From NCBI GenBank assembly GCA_003513555.1, contig DOPG01000463.1:1-23950 (forward strand): 23,950 nucleotides of DNA, written 5' to 3'. The notes under the pieces were generated by a model, which saw only the letters and a list, made by a program, of their open reading frames with translations, searched no databases and had not been told where the DNA came from. A program made the position numbers and the translations under genes. The stretch's first letter is position 1; each line of letters opens with the position of its first letter. This stretch comes from Rhodopirellula sp. (lineage in GTDB: Bacteria; Planctomycetota; Planctomycetia; Pirellulales; Pirellulaceae). This document shows positions 1 through 7,500 of the stretch, piece by piece.

Positions 1-1159
1 CAGCTAAATCGAGCTGATCTGAGAGCCAGCAACGTTTGGGGACCACGACAGGCACACCGCGGATCAGCAGCTCCAACAGCACGCCGCTGCATCGTGCAAC
101 GTAGCGTTCGGGGTTGTACAGAAACAAACCCACGTCAGCAGAGTCCAGAAAGCGGCTGTAGGACTCCTCATCAAGATTTCCCGACTGGACTTCCAGGCGA
201 TTTTCCGGGTCCTGTCCTTGGTTGTCAATTGCGTTCCGAAAGACGCTTCGCAAATGCAGTGGAACCATCCGCTGCCAGCGTTTTTCAGGAACCTGCATCG
301 CCATCCGAAAATTACCCGTTTGCAGGTGGGAGCCCCACATTTCGGACAGCACAGACTTCATTTGGCCACGCCCTTTTTCCGCCCGCGGCAAACCAGCCAA
401 CACAATATTGAGAGGCTGTTGCTGAATTTTTAACACACTTGGCTGGCTCCCGTTTTCAGACCTTGGTCGAACCGGATATGGAATGGCAGTTGCGTGGACA
501 CCGACCTCTTCAAGCTGCTTTGCGAGAGGCTCGGTCGTAGCGTGCAGATGGACCGTATGCTGCCCAATCATGCTAATCGCATCGTTGACCTGTTCTCCAT
601 AAAGCTTTGCCTCTTCGTTGACGCTGCCACCTTCGTAGAGAGCAAAGTGCAGAATCACATGAACCGTGAGCGGATGATCGGATCTTAATTTCCGCAGTGC
701 TCCGGTGAGCGCCAGTAATTGAAAGTCATCACCCGTATTGACGATGATACGATCTTCGGGATGCAGTTTTTTCTGTCGAACGACCTGCAAAAAACCGTCA
801 GACCATGCCTTCAGCATATTTTCCGGCCTGACGCTTTGGCGCGAAAAGGGATCCCACAGCTGATGCCAAACCCGCTCAAGACGAGAACTTCCAATCGGTG
901 CTCCTTGGGTGTTTCGTTTCACGCTGGACGCACCATCCACACCCAGTGACCAGCGTCTCATCCGATGGATACTAAATATCGGCTCGCAAATCAGATCGCC
1001 ATGCTGCTCGTTGAATTTTTGGTGCACAGCGAGGCGGGGTGCGTATCCCAAGTCTTTTGCCCCATCCGCTAGCAACGAAGCCAATTCGAGGAAATGCCCA
1101 CCTGTGCCAACGATATTGTCGTCAATCAGCCATAATCGCGGGGCATTGCTAATAGTCAT
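1..1159 (-). CDS. Glycosyltransferase-like protein (GT4-like), partial, C-terminus beyond left edge
   Basis: An open minus-strand frame of about 386 codons runs without a stop from an ATG at 1159 to the window edge. The translation begins MTISNAPRLWLIDDNIVGTG; the first in-frame stop upstream is about 75 bases before the ATG, and no clear Shine-Dalgarno is seen. Near the left edge the protein reads DSADVGLFLYNPERY, then SGVLLELLIRGVPVVVP. This resembles the nucleotide-sugar-binding C-terminal Rossmann domain of GT4-type (GT-B fold) glycosyltransferases, where a Ser-Gly-x-x-x-Glu stretch is followed by small hydrophobic residues and PVVV. The N-terminal half contains GTGGHFLELASLL, which fits the first Rossmann domain. 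Donor and acceptor are unknown. It is transcribed away from the pilus ATPase genes. The GT-B assignment is fairly firm; a specific role cannot be given because the last part of the protein is missing. Confidence 0.75.
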   Translation of the reverse strand, partial: MTISNAPRLWLIDDNIVGTGGHFLELASLLADGAKDLGYAPRLAVHQKFNEQHGDLICEPIFSIHRMRRWSLGVDGASSVKRNTQGAPIGSSRLERVWHQLWDPFSRQSVRPENMLKAWSDGFLQVVRQKKLHPEDRIIVNTGDDFQLLALTGALRKLRSDHPLTVHVILHFALYEGGSVNEEAKLYGEQVNDAISMIGQHTVHLHATTEPLAKQLEEVGVHATAIPYPVRPRSENGSQPSVLKIQQQPLNIVLAGLPRAEKGRGQMKSVLSEMWGSHLQTGNFRMAMQVPEKRWQRMVPLHLRSVFRNAIDNQGQDPENRLEVQSGNLDEESYSRFLDSADVGLFLYNPERYVARCSGVLLELLIRGVPVVVPKRCWLSDQLDLA

Positions 1160-1711
1160 CGAAAAGTTTTCCGAAAGAACCTTCTGTGCGGGCTGTAGGC
1201 AAGCCAAAGCAAGCTGCAGCACCGACTTTCAGGGAACACGCGAGGACAGGGAGAGGGGGACCGGAATCACGGATCCTCCTCAGCTTCTCACTCTGATAAG
1301 CATGGGATAGCAAAATTGATCGAAATGCGTCCAGAGAAGCTTGGCTTTATCTTCCCCTCCTGTTTGTCTGGATCCTTGGCATTTTGGTTACTGGTATTTT
1401 TTAGGCTTGGTCAATTAGTGACAGCGGAATGGACCTGAAGAGAACAGTGGCGGGCAAGCCGTGACGATTCCTGGGGTTAAAACCGGCCCAGAAGACGAAA
1501 GAAGGTGGGCAGCTTGCACAGTTTCGGGGGACAGCTCATGCCACGGGAGGTTAAACTGGTACAACGCTCGGAACCGGTCTTTGCCTCCATCTCAATCCAG
1601 TCTTGCTTGTGGTGGTGGCCTGTACCGGCTTCTGCATAGAATCATGCCGGTGGGTGCTCACGACCTGCCGGCCCGCAAACCACCGCATTCGCTCCCAGCA
1701 AGTTTTCAAAA
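1160..1711. other. Intergenic region between divergent genes
   Basis: About 550 bases separate the minus-strand glycosyltransferase from the PilT gene. The short frames here lack homology-like features. Promoters for both flanking genes should lie here, but I could not identify a convincing -35/-10 pair. An in-frame stop near 1640 limits any upstream extension of the PilT gene. Confidence 0.5.
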
Positions 1712-2917
1712 ATGTCGTCGTCAAAACCTGGAAATCGTGCTCCTGCTGCTTCCAAGACGGAAACCACCGCCGATGCGGTTGCCGCACGTCTTCGCGAAAG
1801 CCTGCTCCAAGACCGAGAGGCACTCGAGGTCGACAAGATTTTTCGTGCCTTGGTCAAAATTGAAGGCTCTGACCTTCACATGAAGGTGGGCCAGCCGCCC
1901 ATGGTCAGGACACGGGGTGAACTGAAGGCGCTGAATCGTCCACCGGTTGATTCGGAGGAGATGGTTCGCTTGCTGCTACCGATGATGGATGAAAGAAATC
2001 TGCTGATTTTTGAGGAAGAGGGCGGTGCCGACTTCTCGCACACGATCGACGTGGACGGAACTCGTTGGCGTTTCCGGGTCAACATGCTCAAATCTTTGGG
2101 GAACATTGGACTGGTCGCCCGTCGCATCAGTAATTTCATACCCGATTTTCGTGGCTTGTTTTTACCCGAATCAATCGAGGGGCTATGCCACTACGATCAG
2201 GGTATGATTCTTCTTGCTGGTGTTACCGGCTCTGGCAAAAGCACCACCATTGGGTCGATGCTTAATTACATCAACAGCATCTATCGCAAACACATTCTGA
2301 CGCTCGAGGATCCCATTGAATTCATCTTCACCGAGGACAAGTGTCTGATCAACCAGCGCGAAGTAGGGCAGGACGTGAAGGACTTCGAGATTGGCATGAA
2401 GCATGCTGTCCGCGAAGACCCGGATATCATTCTTGTGGGTGAGCTTCGAGACGAAGAAACTTTCATGACGGCGATTCACGCAGCCGAGACGGGTCACTTG
2501 GTGTTTGGCACCATTCACGCTTCCAGTGCCTCGACCACCATCGGACGTATTCTTGACCTGTTCCCTGAAGAAATGCACGGTGCTATCCGCTCCGCGATTG
2601 CGTTCAACATGAAAGGGATCGTCGCTCAAAAACTGTTAAAGACGATTCGCCCTGACGTGCCACGGGTTCCAACCTGTGAAGTCATGACTTTCTCCCCAAT
2701 GATCCGAAAATTGGTACTTGAGGGTGATGACCATAAACTCCCTGATGCGATCCGGATCGGTGAAGAAGACGGTATGCAGGACTTCACCATGAGCCTCAAA
2801 GGCTTAATTGACGATGAGCTGATTGATCGTCCAACGGCGTTCGCGGTAGCTCCGAATAAAGATGCACTGAAGATGGCGTTGAAAGGTATCGACGTCAAAG
2901 CACCGGGTATCCTGTAG
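1712..2917 (+). CDS. pilT: Type IV pilus retraction ATPase, PilT family
   Basis: This is a cytoplasmic hexameric ATPase of the type II/IV secretion superfamily; PilT members power pilus retraction, twitching motility and DNA uptake. All motifs are intact: SDLHMKVGQPP at residues 53-63 (N-terminal PAS-like domain), Walker A GVTGSGKST at 170-178, Asp box LTLEDPIEF at 196-204, the PilT-typical QREVG at 215-219, Walker B with catalytic Glu in IILVGELRDEET at 239-250, and His box TGHLVFGTIHA at 260-270. GMQDFTMSL at 354-362 matches the C-terminal region of PilT. At 401 residues it is longer than a typical PilT because of an extra roughly 45-residue N-terminal tail rich in Ala, Ser and Thr. The tetracysteine motif of PilB/GspE is absent. 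The ATG at 1712 is the first in frame after a stop and has no clear Shine-Dalgarno. A degenerate ATPase paralogue follows on the same strand after 215 bases. Confidence 0.93.
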   Translation: MSSSKPGNRAPAASKTETTADAVAARLRESLLQDREALEVDKIFRALVKIEGSDLHMKVGQPPMVRTRGELKALNRPPVDSEEMVRLLLPMMDERNLLIFEEEGGADFSHTIDVDGTRWRFRVNMLKSLGNIGLVARRISNFIPDFRGLFLPESIEGLCHYDQGMILLAGVTGSGKSTTIGSMLNYINSIYRKHILTLEDPIEFIFTEDKCLINQREVGQDVKDFEIGMKHAVREDPDIILVGELRDEETFMTAIHAAETGHLVFGTIHASSASTTIGRILDLFPEEMHGAIRSAIAFNMKGIVAQKLLKTIRPDVPRVPTCEVMTFSPMIRKLVLEGDDHKLPDAIRIGEEDGMQDFTMSLKGLIDDELIDRPTAFAVAPNKDALKMALKGIDVKAPGIL

Positions 2918-3132
2918 ACCACCAACTTTTGATAATCAGGATCAGGGCAAGCACAACTAGCCCCCTTCGATCCTCTCGCTGAACATTTTCTTCTCTTACC
3001 TTCCATGAAATGCTGCTGATCACTGATGATCATTGCTCAGGCAAGCACCACTCGTAAATTCTGTCACGGCTACGCATAATTCGGTAACTGACGGAATCAC
3101 TGACACATTCGAAAAAAGGCATACGCGAGACG

Positions 3133-4467
3133 ATGGCCGAACAAGAAGAACCACAACTGTGGCAGACGGCAGCACCTGTCGAGTTCGTTCCTCACTTGGA
3201 CGAACGAACCGAGGTACAAGCCTTATTGATCTCCACACGACAAGGTGCAGGATTCGCGGTAGCAGCTGGCCAGTTGGGACACGCGTTGCAGTCACGAGCA
3301 ACTCATCTGCTGATGGATTACTCGCAGTCTGCATGTGCGATGCGTTATCAGATCGATGGTGAATGGGAACAGCTTCCCCCGCTCGATAGGGAAGTCGGTG
3401 ATGCCATGCTCTATGCATTAAAGCAACTGTGTCTACTTAACCCAGCGGATCGCCGTTCGGCACAGTCTGGAAAGTGCACCCTGAAACTAGGCAAAGCGAA
3501 ATTCACGCTGGTCATCCAGGCACAAGGGGTAGCATCAGGAGAACGGGTACTGATCAAAATTGAACCAGTGGATGTTCCATTCGAACGCTTGAGCGATCTG
3601 GGGATGCGTGACAAGATGATCGAGGCCTTGAAACAACAGCTCGATTCCGATGGGACAGTGGTGCTGATCACTGCTCCGAAAGCGGCTGGCCTGACCACCA
3701 CATGGGCAGTCACGCTTGGAGCAGCTGATCGCTTTATTCGCGACTTCCAGGCTTTCGAGGATCAAGAACAGCCTGAGCCCGAAACCATCAACATTAACCC
3801 CAATTACTTTGGTGGTGACACCGGATTGACCGAACCGGAACTGCTGCGTAAGGCCGTTCTTAAAGAACCGGATGTCCTGCTGTTTCCGGAATTACCTCAG
3901 CCTGATTCCATGCAGCTTGCTCTCGAGCAAGTAGAGAAGCATGAGAAGCAGATTTACACCCGCATGATCGCCGACAGCGCCATTGGTGGCTTGGTGCAAT
4001 TACTGCCCAAGTATCGTGATTCCGCGGGATCACTGACAAAGAAAATCAGCGTTGTTCTCTGTCAAAAACTGGTGCGTCGACTCTGCGACGATTGCAAGGT
4101 CGGCTTTGAACCACAGCCGCAACTCCTGAAGCAACTCGGAATTCCTGCGGGCAGAGTCGCAATGCTGTATCAGCCATTTGTACCCCCGCCCATCGAACAA
4201 CAGGTTGATGAAAATGGCCGCCCAGCTCCCATCGTTCCATGTGCTACCTGTGGTGGACGTGGCTACGTCGGTCGCATTGCCATCTTTGAACTGTTGAGCC
4301 CCGGCGACCAACTGCGAGCCGCTTTGATGAAAACCCAGGATCTTGCAAAGCTGAATCAGATTGCGAAATCAGAAGGACATCGGGGCATGCAATCAGAAGC
4401 TGTCCTGACGGTTGCTCGTGGACTCACCAGTCTTGAGGAATTAAAACGAGCCTTTGCATCCAAGTGA
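3133..4467 (+). CDS. GspE/PilB-like pseudo-ATPase with degenerate Walker A
   Basis: The 444-residue protein is collinear with GspE/PilB-type assembly ATPases, but the nucleotide-binding core is eroded. At the Walker A position (181-190) it reads APKAAGLTTT in place of GPTGSGKTTT, so the phosphate-binding Lys is Leu187. The Walker B region (246-258) reads PDVLLFPELPQPD in place of PDIIMVGEIRD: the Glu (E253) is kept but the Gly and Arg-Asp are lost. The His box is replaced by YTRMIADSAIGGLVQLL (275-291). The zinc-binding tetracysteine arrangement of GspE/PilB is intact (C318, C321, C370, C373), followed by GRGYVGRIAIFELL. The frame is clean and full length, so this is a divergent functional protein rather than a pseudogene. 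It may be a regulatory or structural partner of the adjacent PilT, of a PilB elsewhere, or of a type II secretion system. Family assignment is firm; loss of ATPase activity is inferred. Confidence 0.85.
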   Translation: MAEQEEPQLWQTAAPVEFVPHLDERTEVQALLISTRQGAGFAVAAGQLGHALQSRATHLLMDYSQSACAMRYQIDGEWEQLPPLDREVGDAMLYALKQLCLLNPADRRSAQSGKCTLKLGKAKFTLVIQAQGVASGERVLIKIEPVDVPFERLSDLGMRDKMIEALKQQLDSDGTVVLITAPKAAGLTTTWAVTLGAADRFIRDFQAFEDQEQPEPETININPNYFGGDTGLTEPELLRKAVLKEPDVLLFPELPQPDSMQLALEQVEKHEKQIYTRMIADSAIGGLVQLLPKYRDSAGSLTKKISVVLCQKLVRRLCDDCKVGFEPQPQLLKQLGIPAGRVAMLYQPFVPPPIEQQVDENGRPAPIVPCATCGGRGYVGRIAIFELLSPGDQLRAALMKTQDLAKLNQIAKSEGHRGMQSEAVLTVARGLTSLEELKRAFASK

Positions 4468-4552
4468 TTCGATGCAACCACTACCACCGAAAGAGGTTGC
4501 TGTTCAAGTCAGCGACGCAATGGCTACGGGAGCTTAATACGGCACAACGCAT

Positions 4553-4571
4553 CTTGCCAACATGTGGCAGG
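4553..4571. terminator. Small hairpin between convergent genes
   Basis: The arms CTTGCCA and TGGCAGG can pair over 7 bp (one G-T) around a 5-base loop, in the 106-base gap between the convergent pseudo-ATPase gene and the Sdr surface protein gene. No T-tract follows on either strand, so it is at best a weak or Rho-assisted termination or processing structure. Confidence 0.25.
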
Positions 4572-4573
4572 GA

Positions 4574-7500
4574 TCAACCAGCCTCGTCGTAGTACCCTGG
4601 TTCATCAATCCCGTCACCATCGAAATCGCCCACCACGGGCTGACTATCCTGAGACGGTCGGGACAGGACAATTTGTTTGTCGTTTCCAGTGATGCGTTGG
4701 TCACCATCGGTATCGATGATCCAGACATTGCCGCGTACGACGCCGATTTCGTCAATGTCATCGCCATTAAAATCACCCACGATGGGCTGATCCCCGGGTT
4801 GCCCGTACTCGACTTTCTGATCACGGTCGGTCCAACGGCCATCACCATCAGAATCCAATAACCACTTCCCGTCGCGGAACACTGCGATCTGGTCAATGCC
4901 ATCGCCATTCCAGTCTCCTACCATCGGCGTGTCTACCTGCTCTCCGTATTTGAATACGTGATCAACCGCGTCTGCTCGCAACTTTCCACTATCACCACGT
5001 TGCAAGAATCTTCGGGGATCTGTTTCAGGCACCGCTGGACCAGCATCATAGTCATCAGCCCGCATTGCCTGACGGCGTCTCTTGTTGGCCGGATCACTCA
5101 ATCCCAGATCGCGTTTTATCCGCTGTGGATCGCGTTGCCATTGCCGGCCAAAAATCCCAACATCATCCTTGCCGTCTCCATCCCAGTCACCTACCACTGG
5201 CCGATCCAACGCTGTCCCCAGTTCGATCCAAAGATCACCAGGATCCCAAAAACCGTTTCCATTGAGGTCAACGAACCATTGACCAGCGACATAAATGACC
5301 GGCTCATCAGATCCATCCCCGTCAAAATCACCGGATAACGCAATCGCGTTTTCACCGCCCAAATCAAATTCAGACGGGTTCACGGTCTCTGAATTCCCAC
5401 CTCCTCCGTCCATCTCACTGACGGTCCAGCGACCACCGGCGTGAACCCCTCCGACCCACGCCTGACTACGACTTTTTGAACTGGCACCACGGAAGATGCC
5501 ATCTTCTACTTTTTCCCCCCTCGGAAAACCGCCGTTGATCACACTGAGGTGCCATGAAACTGCCCAGTCATCGTACATCCGACTCGCTGCGCTAACCGTA
5601 ATCGGATCCACAAACGTTGCGATTCGAATCGTAGAATCAAATGTCTCAATGGGCACAGTGACTCGCGGCACTTGGACAACCAATTCACGCGGTTGCTGCG
5701 GTACCTCAGTTTTTACGACCCGCAACTCACTAAAATTATTTTGCTCACTATCCTCACCGGCCGCGATCATCACATTCAGAATCGCGTCAGTGCCGGGTTC
5801 GGTGTCGAGAGTGCTTGACAACATCGCGACCAAAGACTGAAGCTCGGCATTCTGCTGGTCCGCCACGTTGATTGGCTGCCCGCCGGTGCTTCCTGCAGTA
5901 TCCAGTCCATCAACAAAACCGACTGGCTGCCGCTGATAAACATGGTAAGTCCCAGGCCGCAAACCGGCGAATTCATAGAGCCCGGTAGTATCCGTCGCAG
6001 CGAGAAAGGCATCAACCTCATAGCCGGGCAGAAAGTCGTGCGCAGGAACCGGCAAGCCGAGAGCATCTCGCAATTCGAGCGAAACACCCTCTAAGCGAAC
6101 ATCCTCACTTGTCAGCAAGCCATCACTGTATTCACGCAGGGACTCGGGACGCAGCAAGGCTGCAAGGCTAATCGCCTCACCGTCCTGAAACACAAATCCA
6201 CTGATAGATGCTGGGGGCACCTCTGGAAAATTATATTCCACCGCATCAGAGCCCACGGCCAACGTCAAACCGGTCAGCATGTCCTCGACGACATCAGACC
6301 CACCATGATCACCCACCACTTGCCCGCCATGAAAGAATCCATCGGGTTGCGTTTGGCGAATGGCATAGACCCCCGGCATTAATCCCTCAAAGCGATAATG
6401 ACCATGCTCATCGGTGTGCGTTGTCTCCAAAGCATTTTCTGATGCCCCCAACAATTCGATCAACACCCCCGGAATGGGAACCTCGCCAGGATCATATCGC
6501 TGATTCTCATCAAAGTCCTGCCATACCCTTCCCTGTACCGATGCGGGCATCAATTCGCAAAAGTCGTAATCGCTCAGGGTGTCTCCCCAACCGATAGGCA
6601 CATCAGTAATCAAGTCGTCGCTGCCATCGTTCCCACCAGCGGTGCCCGCATTTTGATGTCCTTGCAGCCAACCTTCGGGCTGTAGCTCACGAACCGAGTA
6701 AATCCCAGCCGCAAGACCAGAGAACTGGTAGAAACCAGTTGCATCGGTCAATGTACTTGCAATGAGCGTCCCCGAATCATCTCGCAATTCGATCGCAACA
6801 CCGATGATCCCGGAATCCCCTTCATCGAATTGGCAGTCGTCATTCAAGTCGGCAAACACATGGCCCGTGAGCTCCGCACTCAACTGCTCACAAAAATCAT
6901 AGTCTGTGGCATCTTGGCCTGAAGCCAACAGGACTTGGGCAATCCGGTTTGCGTCCAATACGTTGCCACCAAGATTGCCAGCAGACGCCCCGCCTTCGAA
7001 ATACCCATCTGGCTGCTCTTCGACAACCGTGTATTCTCCCGGTGAGACATTCACAAAGGCGTAACGACCATCGAGATCAGTGACGACCTGTTCAACCTCA
7101 ATCCCCATGTGATCAAACAATCGAATCACCACACCTGACAACGTGGGTTCATCGGCGTCGAAAAGACAATCACCATTCAAATCGACATGCACACGACCCG
7201 CGAGCGAAGCAGGTAAAACCTCACCAAAGTTGTACTCAACTGCAGACTGTCCCTGCTTTACACGGACGTCCGACAATTCATCGTTCACTTCATTATTGCC
7301 AGTCAACTCACCCTGAATGGTCCCAACACTGTCAATGCCATCGGAATATCCCGCAGGTTGCTCGGCAATGATGGAATAGACACCCGGCGCGATTTCCTCA
7401 AATTCATAACGACCGTCGCTTCCAGTTTCGGCAGTTGCGACTGTCGTACCGCTCTCATCAACCAACTGCACACCAACACCGCTGATTGCCATCTCGTCAG

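Noticed and set aside
94..1310. Several short plus-strand ORFs over the left edge
   Set aside because: They lie antisense to a continuous minus-strand frame with clear glycosyltransferase motifs and are shadows of it.
1461..1883. 140-codon plus-strand ORF overlapping the PilT start
   Set aside because: It overlaps PilT in another frame and its translation is low in structure and rich in Arg/Pro/Ser; no family resemblance.
3133..4467. The GspE-like gene as a pseudogene
   Set aside because: The frame is intact over 444 codons, the zinc motif and much of the fold are kept, and changes are confined to nucleotide-binding motifs.
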